Shown piece by piece: positions 8,349 to 16,745 of a stretch of 36,527 nt of DNA; the stretch's first letter is position 1, and every line of letters begins with the position of its first letter. The stretch is from an uncultured Pelagibacteraceae bacterium. Its GTDB lineage: Bacteria > Pseudomonadota > Alphaproteobacteria > Pelagibacterales > Pelagibacteraceae. The position numbers were made by a program, and so were the translations under genes. The stretch covers positions 1 to 36,527 of the forward strand of contig CACGBI010000012.1 in assembly GCA_902571235.1 (NCBI GenBank), in the 5' to 3' direction. The notes beneath the pieces were generated by a model. The model saw nothing but the letters and a program-made list of their open reading frames with translations. It was not told the DNA's origin and did no database searches.

Positions 8349-8925
8349 TTTCTTTATCTTCCTTTTGAGAGGTTCTCATAAGTAGTTGCTCTGTCTCTTC
8401 TGCTACAACTATTCTTGCTGGCCATTGACCTGTTTTTATACAAAGTATTGATCTAAATACTTCACTTACTCCTTGAATTATTAACATTATACCTGCTGCA
8501 GGTATCATAGATTTAACCATATAAATCTGAATTTGAGCAGGGCTACTCCAGCTAGTTTCTTTTATTTTCCAAGCTTGCGCTGCGTACTCATAACCATAAA
8601 AAGCCAAAGCTATAACACCAGGAAAAAAGAAAAGAAAGTAGAGCACTAAATCAATCCAAGCCTGGGTTTTTTGGCTAAATAATCTATAAATGACATCACC
8701 TCTTACATGAGCCTCTGTTGCTAAACAGTATGCTCCTGACATCATTAATATTGCTCCATACATCTGCATACTAAAATCAAAATTCCACAATGTTGGAGCA
8801 TTAAAAGCGTAAGCCATAACTACTTCATAAACTGTTCCACCCATTAAAATAACTATACACCAAGAAAAAGCTTTGCCCATGGATGTGCTAAGCGTATCTG
8901 CAAATTTGATGTAAGATTTCAACAT
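8338..8925 (-). CDS. dctQ: TRAP transporter small permease DctQ
   Basis: This is the four-helix subunit that joins DctM to the periplasmic binding protein, 195 residues. It has the DctQ pattern: an N-terminal helix after a short cytosolic segment, the second helix with YGAILMMSGAYCLA followed by the conserved HVRGDVIYR, then the periplasmic loop with KETSWSSPAQ and a last helix (MIPAAGIMLIIQGVSEVFR). It ends with a charged tail that overlaps the dctM start. A strong hairpin terminator lies in the 80 bases between dctP and this gene, so it is expected to be made in smaller amount than DctP. Confidence 0.93.
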   Translation of the reverse strand: MLKSYIKFADTLSTSMGKAFSWCIVILMGGTVYEVVMAYAFNAPTLWNFDFSMQMYGAILMMSGAYCLATEAHVRGDVIYRLFSQKTQAWIDLVLYFLFFFPGVIALAFYGYEYAAQAWKIKETSWSSPAQIQIYMVKSMIPAAGIMLIIQGVSEVFRSILCIKTGQWPARIVVAEETEQLLMRTSQKEDKENAV

Positions 8926-8950
8926 AGTTTAAGAATTATATTAAATTTCA

Positions 8951-8989
8951 ATAAAAAAAAAGGGGGTTTTTCAACCCCCTCTTTTTTAA
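8951..8989 (-). terminator. Intrinsic terminator/attenuator between dctP and dctQ
   Basis: A perfect 8-bp stem pairs 8961-8968 (AGGGGGTT) with 8973-8980 (AACCCCCT) around a 4-base loop. On the minus strand it is followed by a run of Ts (complement of 8953-8960); on the plus strand a T run also follows. Because dctQM lie immediately downstream in the same direction, partial read-through would give much more binding protein than permease. Confidence 0.85.
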
Positions 8990-9005
8990 ATATTTTTAAA
9001 GTTAT

Positions 9006-10163
9006 TTAAATCTTAACTTTTGCAATTGGACCAAACTCATTTTCATAAGCTAATTTGTAGTTCGGTTGATTCATCAACAGATACTTCATTGTTCTCTTAG
9101 CATATGCTTTTTGAGATGCGATAATTTTCTTAAAGAAAGGATCTTTCTTAGAGAAATCACCAACAATTTTATCCCAGCCTTTTAACTGTTCAGCTAAAAT
9201 AGCATCAGATGTTTGGTACACATTAACCTTGTGCTCATTCATTAACTTACCTAAGTCAGTTGAATATCTAACTAAAGCTTTAAAGTAGTTATCCGAGTTT
9301 GCAGCATAAGCAGCATTTTTCAAGATAGCTTGATGAGCAGGTGAAAGGCTGTTGTATCTCTTTTTGTTCACCGGAATCTCAAACATTTCTTGAGACTGAT
9401 GGAAACTACCTAAGTGATAGTGTTTAGATACATCTTGCATTCCAAACTGTGAGTCTGATGTAGGGTTGTTAAATTCAGCAGCATCAATCAAACCAGTTTT
9501 CATCGCTGGTTGAATCTCACCACCTGGCAATTGTCTAACGACCATTCCCATAGCAGTTAAAACGTTAGTCGCTAAACCAACTGTTCTATACTTCATTCCT
9601 TTAACATCAGATACTTTTGTTACGTTCTTTTTGAACCAACCAAATGGTTGTGCTGGCATAGGCATATGAAAGAATCCTATATAATCGAATCCAACTGAAG
9701 CTACTGCTTCTTCATATAATTTTCTTCCTCCACCATACTCCATCCATCCCATAACTTCTTGTGATGACATACCGTATGAAGGACCAGTTCCAAAAAGTGA
9801 AGCCGCAGGATTTTTACCGTACCAATATGCTGTCACCCAGTGACCCATATCAAGGTTTCCATCACTTACTGCTGCACCTATTTCTGAAGTTTTTACAACT
9901 GAACCAACTGGTTGAAGGTCGATAGTGAGCGTACCTCCAGACATTTCTTTAACCATGTTACAGTAGTCACCAGCCATTTCAAAAAAGATATTAGCGCCTG
10001 AAGGCCAAGCTGCTTGCATCTTTAATGTTACATGACCGTCTGCTCTTGCAATGTTTGGCATTGCAACTGTAGCTGCAGCAACAGCTCCAGCTTTAGCAGC
10101 AGTTTTAAAGAACTTACGTCTTGAAGATGTTTTCATCTTCAATGATTTATTTTCTTTTGTCAT
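9006..10163 (-). CDS. dctP: TRAP periplasmic binding protein DctP, Tat-exported (TakP-like)
   Basis: This protein captures the substrate in the periplasm. It has 385 residues. The N-terminus has a twin-arginine motif SRRKFF (14-19), a hydrophobic alanine-rich stretch and a likely cleavage after NIARA (residue 41), so export is by the Tat route. The mature part matches the branch containing alpha-keto-acid and lactate binders (TakP and relatives): PAQPFGWFKK, KYRTVGLATNVL, LPGGEIQPAMKTGLIDAAEF, and NNPTSDSQFGMQDVSKHYHL. A good Shine-Dalgarno (AGGAG, complement of 10169-10173) stands 5 bases before the ATG, one of the clearest in the window, and fits high expression. Genes for hydroxyacid oxidation upstream support a monocarboxylic 2-oxo or 2-hydroxy acid as substrate; this remains inference. 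Confidence 0.94.
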   Translation of the reverse strand: MTKENKSLKMKTSSRRKFFKTAAKAGAVAAATVAMPNIARADGHVTLKMQAAWPSGANIFFEMAGDYCNMVKEMSGGTLTIDLQPVGSVVKTSEIGAAVSDGNLDMGHWVTAYWYGKNPAASLFGTGPSYGMSSQEVMGWMEYGGGRKLYEEAVASVGFDYIGFFHMPMPAQPFGWFKKNVTKVSDVKGMKYRTVGLATNVLTAMGMVVRQLPGGEIQPAMKTGLIDAAEFNNPTSDSQFGMQDVSKHYHLGSFHQSQEMFEIPVNKKRYNSLSPAHQAILKNAAYAANSDNYFKALVRYSTDLGKLMNEHKVNVYQTSDAILAEQLKGWDKIVGDFSKKDPFFKKIIASQKAYAKRTMKYLLMNQPNYKLAYENEFGPIAKVKI

Positions 10164-10227
10164 TATTACTCCTATTAAAGTTAATTAACTGTAATAATTT
10201 AAACACAGATTATGATTAGAGTCTTTC

Positions 10228-10249
10228 AAAAAAAAAGCGACGATGTCGC
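10228..10249 (-). terminator. Intrinsic terminator after the hydroxyacid dehydrogenase gene
   Basis: On the minus strand GCGAC (complement of 10245-10249) pairs with GTCGC (complement of 10237-10241) around a 3-base loop and is followed at once by nine Ts (complement of 10228-10236). It separates the oxidation genes from dctP, which therefore should have its own promoter between 10164 and 10227; I see no clear -35/-10 pair there. Confidence 0.75.
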
Positions 10250-10281
10250 ATAATTTAAATTAATTTCAATTGTAAGTAGAA

Positions 10282-11235
10282 TTAATTAACTTTATTGGTG
10301 CAATTTCCAGTTTTAAAAAATTCATCGATATTATCGATTGCTAAGTTTGCCATTGCAATTCTAGTATCTTTAGTTGCACTTCCTAAGTGGGGTAAAATAA
10401 AAGCTGTTTTAATTTTTAAATAACCTGGATTTAGATTTGGTTCATTTTTATAAACATCTAAACCAACAGCATAGATTTTTCTTCTATTTAGTGCATCAAT
10501 TAACGCTTCATCTTCAATTATATCTCCTCTAGCAACATTAGTTATAATTGCTCCTTTAGGAAAATATTCAACTGTCTCTTTATTAATCATATTTTCAGTC
10601 TCTTTAGTAGCTGGACAACAAATAGATAAAACGTCTGAAACAGAAAAAAGACTTTTAATATTATCATGATAAATTGCTCCATCTTCCTTCTCGGCTTTTA
10701 ATTTAGATCTATTATGATAATGAATTACCATTCCTAAAGATTTAGCTATCTTAGCAATCTTTTGTCCTATTCTTCCCATGCCTAAAATACCCAATTTTGT
10801 TCCTGTTAACTGTTTACCAATTAAGTAATCAGCCGACCATTTCCAACCACCTTCTCGTGCAGCTTCTATTCCTTCTGCTGCTCTTCTACATGCACCTAAT
10901 ATTAATAAAATACCAATTTCTGCTGTAGCGTCTGATAAAACCTCTGGTGTATTTGTTACAGCAATACCTCTTTTTTTTGCAGCATCTAAATCTATATTTC
11001 CAAAACCGACCGCAAAGTTAGATATTATTTTTATAGTATCTGGTAACTTGTCAATTGTTTCTTTATCCATTTTATCTGTAAGTGAGGTAAGAATACCGTC
11101 ACAACCTTTGCTCATTTCAATAACCTTTGATTGAGAATATAATTCATCATTACTATTAAATATTGGATCAAAAATTTTTGAAGCTTTATCTTCGCTATCT
11201 TTAATTAATTTTCTTGTTATTAAAATTTTTTTCAT
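10282..11235 (-). CDS. D-isomer-specific 2-hydroxyacid dehydrogenase
   Basis: This cytosolic NAD(P)-dependent enzyme interconverts 2-oxo acids and D-2-hydroxy acids. It has 317 residues: a split catalytic domain (about 1-100 and 285-317) around a Rossmann domain with GILGMGRIGQKIAK. The catalytic Arg lies in NVARGDIIEDEAL, the Glu in YKNEPNLNP and the His in LPHLGSAT. The residue after the second beta strand is NRSK, a basic patch compatible with NADP use. The closest functional group is glyoxylate/hydroxypyruvate/2-ketogluconate reductase (GhrB type). It is last in its transcript, before the hairpin at 10237-10249, and 15 bases after the FAD dehydrogenase gene. Confidence 0.92.
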   Translation of the reverse strand: MKKILITRKLIKDSEDKASKIFDPIFNSNDELYSQSKVIEMSKGCDGILTSLTDKMDKETIDKLPDTIKIISNFAVGFGNIDLDAAKKRGIAVTNTPEVLSDATAEIGILLILGACRRAAEGIEAAREGGWKWSADYLIGKQLTGTKLGILGMGRIGQKIAKIAKSLGMVIHYHNRSKLKAEKEDGAIYHDNIKSLFSVSDVLSICCPATKETENMINKETVEYFPKGAIITNVARGDIIEDEALIDALNRRKIYAVGLDVYKNEPNLNPGYLKIKTAFILPHLGSATKDTRIAMANLAIDNIDEFFKTGNCTNKVN

Positions 11236-11250
11236 AATTTTTCTAAAATA

Positions 11251-12624
11251 TTAATTTAGATCAAATATTTTACCGGGATTCATTATATTATTTTGATCAA
11301 TACTTCTTTTTATCATTTTCATAACAGGAATGTTATCACCATGTTCCTCTAATAAATATTCTTTTTTGTGAAGACCTACTCCGTGTTCTCCAGTTATTGT
11401 TCCATTTAATTCTAATGCTTTTCTAATTAATAAATCATTAAATTCTCTAATCTTTTTATACATTTCTTTTTTTTCTGGATCAAAAGGCAAAAGAACATGA
11501 AAGTTTCCATCTCCTAAATGACCAACCATTGGAGCTCTTAGTCCAAATTTCTTAGCTTGTTCCTCAGCATAATTTACACATTCAGTTATATTTGAAATTG
11601 GCAGACACACATCTGTTGAATAAACTCTTCCATTGTTAATTAAAGCTTTTACTGAATAATATACATCCCATCTTGCTCTCCAAAGCTTATTTCTTTCTTC
11701 TAAATCTTTTGCCCATTTAAATGAACTGCCATTATTATCTTTTGATATTTCCTCAACTATTTTAATATTTTCATTATTTGATATTTCAGATCCGTGAAAT
11801 TCAAAAAATAATGTTGGAACTTCCTGAATATCTTTTAGTTTTGAATACCTAATGCTTATTCCCATTTGATCTTTATTAAGCATCTCGATCCTAGCTATTG
11901 GAATACCATATTGAATTACTTGTTGAGCAGTTTGAACTGCATTTTCTAAAGTTGGAAAATGGCATACTGCAGCCATTATACTTTCTGGTATAGGAGATAA
12001 TCTTAATTGAACCTCAGTTATTATTCCTAATGTTCCCTCTGAACCAATAAAAAGATTTGTTAAATTATATCCCGCAGAAGTTTTTTTAGTTCTACTACCA
12101 GTTTTTATAATATCACCATTGGGCAAAACAACTGTAAGACCACTAATAACTGTTTTCATTGTTCCATATTTAACAGCCATTGTTCCAGAGGCCGAGGTTG
12201 ATGCCATGCCGCCAATAGCTGCATTAGCTCCAGGATCAATTGGGAAAAAAACCCCATCTTCTCTTAAATAATCATTTAATTGTTCTTTGGTTACACAGGC
12301 TTGAACTCTGCAGTCAAAATCTTCAACGTTTACACTTAAAATTTTATTCATTTTTTCTAGGCAAATAGTTATTCCTTTTTCATTACCTACTACATTTCCC
12401 TCTAATGAAGTTCCTGTTCCAAAGGGGACTACTGGAATTTTATGTTCGTTGCACAATCTTAACACTTTTGAGACTTCTTCATTTGTCTCAGGAAAAACTA
12501 CAGCTTTAGATAAAATAGGATCATAAGTATCTTCTCCTCTTGCATAATTAGCTCTTGTCGACTCGGAGGTAGAGAACCTTCCATTAAAAATTTTTTTTAA
12601 TTCTAATTGAACTTGCTCATTCAT
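11251..12624 (-). CDS. FAD-linked D-2-hydroxyacid dehydrogenase (D-lactate/GlcD type)
   Basis: This flavoprotein of the vanillyl-alcohol-oxidase fold has 457 residues. The FAD-binding half carries PVVPFGTGTSLEGNVVG, DPGANAAIGGMASTSASG and GSEGTLGIITEVQLR. The C-terminal substrate half carries GHLGDGNFHVLLPF and TGEHGVGLHKKEYL, with the histidines that bind metal and substrate carboxylate in this family, and ends NIMNPGKIFDLN. Relatives oxidise D-lactate, glycolate or D-2-hydroxyglutarate and pass electrons to the respiratory chain. No GlcE or GlcF partner is present, which favours the single-subunit D-lactate dehydrogenase (cytochrome) type. It sits between the aminotransferase and D-hydroxyacid dehydrogenase genes. 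Confidence 0.92.
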   Translation of the reverse strand: MNEQVQLELKKIFNGRFSTSESTRANYARGEDTYDPILSKAVVFPETNEEVSKVLRLCNEHKIPVVPFGTGTSLEGNVVGNEKGITICLEKMNKILSVNVEDFDCRVQACVTKEQLNDYLREDGVFFPIDPGANAAIGGMASTSASGTMAVKYGTMKTVISGLTVVLPNGDIIKTGSRTKKTSAGYNLTNLFIGSEGTLGIITEVQLRLSPIPESIMAAVCHFPTLENAVQTAQQVIQYGIPIARIEMLNKDQMGISIRYSKLKDIQEVPTLFFEFHGSEISNNENIKIVEEISKDNNGSSFKWAKDLEERNKLWRARWDVYYSVKALINNGRVYSTDVCLPISNITECVNYAEEQAKKFGLRAPMVGHLGDGNFHVLLPFDPEKKEMYKKIREFNDLLIRKALELNGTITGEHGVGLHKKEYLLEEHGDNIPVMKMIKRSIDQNNIMNPGKIFDLN

Positions 12625-12662
12625 AAGACAAATATTATTAGAGTTTTGTAGGAAAATATAGT

Positions 12663-13829
12663 CTATTTAGACAACATTTTTTTCAGATTTTCCAGCGCAT
12701 CAGAAATATTTTGCTGTGAACACGCAAAGCTAAATCTTACATAATCATTACATGTTTTACCAAATGCTGTACCAGGAACAATTGCAACTCCTGCATCATG
12801 CATTGCTTTTTTGCAAAATTCAGCCCCATTCATTCCTGTTCCAATAACTTTTGGGAATGCATAAAAAGCTCCCCCTGGTAAACTACATTCAACACCTGGT
12901 AAACTATTTAAACCTTCATGAATTAACTTTCTTCTTTCAGTAAACTTTTTCATCATTTCATGTATTGAGTCATCAGGACCGTCTAACGCTGCTATTCCAG
13001 CAAATTGAGCAGCTGCATTAACACATGATACACTGTTTATTAAAAGCTTGTTAACATGTTGAACTAAATCTTTAGGCCAAAAGCTCCAACCTAATCTCCA
13101 TCCTGTCATGGAGTAAGCTTTACTCCAACCTTCTAGTACAATTAATCTCTCTCTTAGTTCTGGATAATTAAAAAACGTTGGCATTTCTTTGTCATCAAAA
13201 ATTTGTCTGCTGTATATCTCGTCACTTAAAATTGTAACATGAGGATGTTTTTTTAAACCTTCGGCTAATTTATCTATCTCTGGTTTTTCAACAAAACTTC
13301 CTGTTGGATTATTTGGATTTATTAATATTAGTAATCTTGTCTTATCTGTTATTAAAGAAAGAATTTTATCAGCGTTAAATTTTAGATCTTTGTCTTCGGT
13401 TAAATCATACGGAACCGAAGTTGAGCCTGTATAATTAATCATAGACTCATAAATAGGGAAAGCTGGTGTTGGATGAATGATTTCAGCTCCTGGTTCACCA
13501 AAACATTGGATTGCATAACTCATAGTTGGTTTTCCGCCAGGCATTATTAAAATTCTTTCAAAGTCTACTTCAACATCATAACGTTTTTTAATCCATCTTG
13601 TCACTGCCTGTCTGCACTCAGGTATCCCATTTGACATTACATATCCATGATGACCATCGTCCAAAGCTTTTTTTGCAGCTTCAACCACATGCTTGGGGGT
13701 TTTAAAATCAGGTTGACCTAAACCCATGTGAATCATTGGGTTGCCTTTGGCCTCTAATTTTTTTGCCTCTGCTAAAACTGCAAAAGCAGATTCTGTACCA
13801 AGATTTTCTAGATTTTTAGCTAATTTCAT
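12663..13829 (-). CDS. PLP-dependent class I/II aminotransferase
   Basis: This is a fold-type I aminotransferase of 388 residues. Family landmarks are MGLGQPDFKTPKHV near the N-terminus, the Asn of LINPNNPTGSF, the Asp/Tyr of LSDEIYSRQIF, the PLP Lys in EGWSKAYSMTGWRLGW, and the substrate-carboxylate Arg in NDYVRFSFACS. The group includes aspartate, alanine and arginine-pyruvate aminotransferases; the exact donor and acceptor cannot be read from the sequence. Its place among hydroxyacid dehydrogenases suggests that it aminates a 2-oxo acid they generate, for example pyruvate or glyoxylate. AGGA precedes the ATG by about 6 bases. A 72-base AT-rich gap separates it from the FMN dehydrogenase pair. 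Confidence 0.92.
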   Translation of the reverse strand: MKLAKNLENLGTESAFAVLAEAKKLEAKGNPMIHMGLGQPDFKTPKHVVEAAKKALDDGHHGYVMSNGIPECRQAVTRWIKKRYDVEVDFERILIMPGGKPTMSYAIQCFGEPGAEIIHPTPAFPIYESMINYTGSTSVPYDLTEDKDLKFNADKILSLITDKTRLLILINPNNPTGSFVEKPEIDKLAEGLKKHPHVTILSDEIYSRQIFDDKEMPTFFNYPELRERLIVLEGWSKAYSMTGWRLGWSFWPKDLVQHVNKLLINSVSCVNAAAQFAGIAALDGPDDSIHEMMKKFTERRKLIHEGLNSLPGVECSLPGGAFYAFPKVIGTGMNGAEFCKKAMHDAGVAIVPGTAFGKTCNDYVRFSFACSQQNISDALENLKKMLSK

Positions 13830-13901
13830 AATTCATCCTAATATTTTTATTCAAATGATTAATCTATTTTTTTTATATCTAGTTTTTATAAGTATTTGTA
13901 T

Positions 13902-15053
13902 TTATTTTCTATAAATCAATTTTGAACTATTCAGCTCATTTAAATTTTTGCATCCCATTAAAATCATGTTTCGATTTATTTCCTCATGCATATTCTTTAA
14001 CAAATGCTCAACACCTTCCTGACCACCTGCAGCTAATGAAAATAAGAACATTTTACCAAAGCTACATGCTTTCGCACCAGCTGCTAAAGCTTTTAAAACA
14101 TGAGTACCTCTTCTTACTCCGCCATCTAATATGATTTCTAGTTTATCACCTACTGCATCTGAGATTGCTTTCACTTGATCAAAGGGAGATCTTGAACCAT
14201 CAAGTTGACGACCTCCATGATTTGAAATCATAATTGCTGTACATCCAATATCTATAGCTTTTTTTGCATCTTCTACAGACATAACACCTTTGAGAGCAAA
14301 TGGGCCATTCCATTTTTTTGCACAATATTCTGCATCTTTCCAGCCCATTTTAGGATCATATTGCTCATTAATATATTCAATTACAGACTTAGCAATGTTA
14401 GTACCCTTATCAGTTTTTTTTTTTACATTTGATAACTCAAATTTTTTACCAGTTAAATAGTTAAAAACCCATCTAGGACGCATTGCAAAACTCATCAAAC
14501 TTTGAAAAGTAAGCTTAGGCGGTGTTGTAAATCCAGTTCTATGATCTTTTTCTCTATTACCTGCCACTAATGTATCTACAGTCAAACACATTGCATCAAA
14601 ACCAGATCTTCTGGATCTTTCAATCAAATCATCAGAAATTGACCTATCTTTATGAACATAAAGCTGAAATAGTTTTGGTCCACTAGAAATATTTGAGATT
14701 TCCTCGATAGAGTTATTTCCCATAGATGACATGCTGTAGAATGTATTAAATTTTTCGGCTGCTCTTGCTGATGCTTTATCTCCATCAGGATGATACAATC
14801 TCTGCATTGCTGCTGGAGAAAGGAAAACTGGCATATCAATCTTTCTGCCAAATAAAGTAGTAGATAAATCAGGCTTACCAACACTAGCTAAAATATTTGG
14901 AATTAAATCACACTCATTAAATGAGTCTGTATTTCTTCTTAAAGTTGCCTCATCGTCTGCTCCACCATCAATGTAGTGAAATATAGGCGAGGGTAATTTT
15001 TTTTTTGCTAATTTTCTAAAATCTTCAAAGTTATGACAATTTTTTAAATTCAC
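13902..15053 (-). CDS. FMN-dependent alpha-hydroxyacid dehydrogenase, second tandem copy
   Basis: This TIM-barrel flavoenzyme of the LldD/glycolate-oxidase family oxidises L-2-hydroxy acids to 2-oxo acids. It has 383 residues. Conserved catalytic residues are visible: Tyr27 in FHYIDGGADDE, Tyr132 in FQLYVHKDR, Lys255 in LKGVMSVEDA, and His279 and Arg282 in SNHGGRQLDGSRSP. The FMN-phosphate loop keeps Asp310 and Arg314 (DGGVRRGT), but the usual Arg of the GR motif is Lys334 (FGKMF), and the position normally Asp after RRGT is His318. The start is a GTG overlapping the TAG of the preceding gene (TAGTG). It is a close full-length paralogue of the gene just upstream. Confidence 0.92.
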   Translation of the reverse strand: MNLKNCHNFEDFRKLAKKKLPSPIFHYIDGGADDEATLRRNTDSFNECDLIPNILASVGKPDLSTTLFGRKIDMPVFLSPAAMQRLYHPDGDKASARAAEKFNTFYSMSSMGNNSIEEISNISSGPKLFQLYVHKDRSISDDLIERSRRSGFDAMCLTVDTLVAGNREKDHRTGFTTPPKLTFQSLMSFAMRPRWVFNYLTGKKFELSNVKKKTDKGTNIAKSVIEYINEQYDPKMGWKDAEYCAKKWNGPFALKGVMSVEDAKKAIDIGCTAIMISNHGGRQLDGSRSPFDQVKAISDAVGDKLEIILDGGVRRGTHVLKALAAGAKACSFGKMFLFSLAAGGQEGVEHLLKNMHEEINRNMILMGCKNLNELNSSKLIYRK

Positions 15054-16204
15054 TATCTTCTGAATCTTAAATTATTTCGATTCAAATCACTAATCTTTGT
15101 GCACCCCATTAATTTCATATCTCTTACTAATTCAGATTTATACTTCTCTATAGCTCTCTCAACACCTGCTTGTCCTCCAGCAGCTAAAGCATAAAGATAT
15201 AATCTTCCACCTGAGCAAGCTTTGGCACCTAATGATAAAGCTTTAAGCATGTGTGTTCCTCTATGAATTCCACCTTCACAAATAACATCTAATTTATCAC
15301 CAACAGCATCAACAATTTCAGCAAGTTGATCAAATGGTGATCTTGATCCATCAAGTTGTCTTCCACCGTGATTTGAAACCATTATACCTGTGCATCCAAT
15401 ATCAACAGCTCTTTTAGCATCATCAACACTCATCACTCCTTTAAGAGCAAAATGACCACCCCACTTAGAACATAATTGTTCAGCATCTTTCCAATTCATA
15501 GATTGATCCAACATTGTAGAAAAATAGTTTCCAATCGAAGAATTAGTGCTTGTGCCTTCTTTAACGAAATCTTGGAGGTGTGGTAATTCAAACTTACCTT
15601 TTGTTAAATAATTTATTCCCCACATTGGCTTAGTAGCAAAACTAAATAAACTTGATAATGTTAACTTTGGAGGAGATGTAAAACCAGTTCTCAAATCTCT
15701 CTCACGGTTCCCTCCTGTTATTGTATCAACTGTTAAAGCCATGACATCAAATTTTGCTGCCTTAGCCCTTTCTAAACATGAGTCATTTAAGCCTCTGTCT
15801 TTATGAAAATAAAACTGAAACATTTTTGGAGTATCAATCATAGAAGAAATTTCCTCTACACTCACAGTTGCTAGAGCTGAAACACCAAACATAGTATTAA
15901 ATTTTTTTGCTGCCTTTCCTACTGCTCTTTCACCATCATAATGAAAAAGTCTTTGAAGCGCTGTTGGAGCAAGATAAAAAGGTAAATCTAATTTTTTTCC
16001 AAATATCGTAGTTGATAAATCAACATGCTCAACACCCCTTAAAACATTAGGAACTAAATCAACATCATCAAATGCACTCGTATTTCTTTGATATGTAATT
16101 TCATCATCTGCAGCTCCATCAATATAATGAAAAATTGGAGATGGTAACCTTTTTTTAGCTAATTTTCTAAAATCACCAAAGTTGTGACAATCTTTTAATT
16201 TCAT
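15053..16204 (-). CDS. FMN-dependent alpha-hydroxyacid dehydrogenase, first tandem copy
   Basis: This is the first of two tandem LldD/glycolate-oxidase-like enzymes, also exactly 383 residues and collinear with the second without gaps over most of its length. Tyr27, Tyr132, Lys255, His279 and Arg282 are kept, so C2-H abstraction chemistry should be possible. In the FMN-phosphate loop the family Asp is Glu310 and the family Arg is His314 (EGGIHRGTH), while the GR motif Arg334 is kept: the opposite pattern from the partner. The substrate is an L-2-hydroxy acid such as lactate or glycolate by family; specificity is unknown. The gene ends TAGTG into the partner and starts 9 bases after the pagL-like gene, so it may be read from the ccm transcript. 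Confidence 0.92.
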   Translation of the reverse strand: MKLKDCHNFGDFRKLAKKRLPSPIFHYIDGAADDEITYQRNTSAFDDVDLVPNVLRGVEHVDLSTTIFGKKLDLPFYLAPTALQRLFHYDGERAVGKAAKKFNTMFGVSALATVSVEEISSMIDTPKMFQFYFHKDRGLNDSCLERAKAAKFDVMALTVDTITGGNRERDLRTGFTSPPKLTLSSLFSFATKPMWGINYLTKGKFELPHLQDFVKEGTSTNSSIGNYFSTMLDQSMNWKDAEQLCSKWGGHFALKGVMSVDDAKRAVDIGCTGIMVSNHGGRQLDGSRSPFDQLAEIVDAVGDKLDVICEGGIHRGTHMLKALSLGAKACSGGRLYLYALAAGGQAGVERAIEKYKSELVRDMKLMGCTKISDLNRNNLRFRR

Positions 16205-16212
16205 TCAAAATA

Positions 16213-16725
16213 TTAAAAGTTTTTAATAAAATTAAACATATAACTATTTGCCCCAGGATTTTTATCACCTAAACTTGCATTAGATACATGATTATATGAG
16301 ACACCAAAACTAGTGTTATCAGAGGCTGCATAAGAAAATTGTACCTCAGATTTGAATTCCAAAACATGTCCTAAATCTTTACCATCACCTTCATGATAAA
16401 GGCCTGGTGCGAAACTAGGAGTAAAAGTCAGACCACTTCCCATATCTACATTCCATTCTATTCCTGTATAAATATATGCTGCAGAATTCTCTGTAAAGAA
16501 ACCACCAGTAATTGGAGACACATTTCCTAAAATTGTATCTCTAATTAAATTTTCATTTTGATGTTGAAAACCAACTAAAATAGCTTTTTGTTTATCATCA
16601 CTAAAATCAAAATTACCTATGTAGAAATTTAGTTGATGTTCATTAGAACTAATTTTTTCGCCGGCGTTTAACTTAATTGCAGAAAAAATAATTAGCAGAA
16701 ATATACTGAGTCTTTTTAAAAACAT
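16213..16725 (-). CDS. PagL-like outer-membrane lipid A 3-O-deacylase homologue
   Basis: This 170-residue protein has a signal peptide (MFLKRLSIFLLIIFSAIKLNA) and a small beta-barrel pattern of alternating aromatic strands. Its C-terminal signature NHVSNASLGDKNPGANS matches the acyloxyacyl hydrolase/PagL family, which removes the 3-O acyl chain of lipid A in the outer membrane. The catalytic His146 and Ser148 are in place. The third member, a Glu fourteen residues after the His in PagL, is Asn160 here, so activity is uncertain. It ends in aromatic Phe170, as outer-membrane barrels do. It follows ccmH by 20 bases, with no functional link that I know of. Confidence 0.8.
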   Translation of the reverse strand: MFLKRLSIFLLIIFSAIKLNAGEKISSNEHQLNFYIGNFDFSDDKQKAILVGFQHQNENLIRDTILGNVSPITGGFFTENSAAYIYTGIEWNVDMGSGLTFTPSFAPGLYHEGDGKDLGHVLEFKSEVQFSYAASDNTSFGVSYNHVSNASLGDKNPGANSYMFNFIKNF

Positions 16726-16745
16726 TACTTTTATAAACAGATTAT

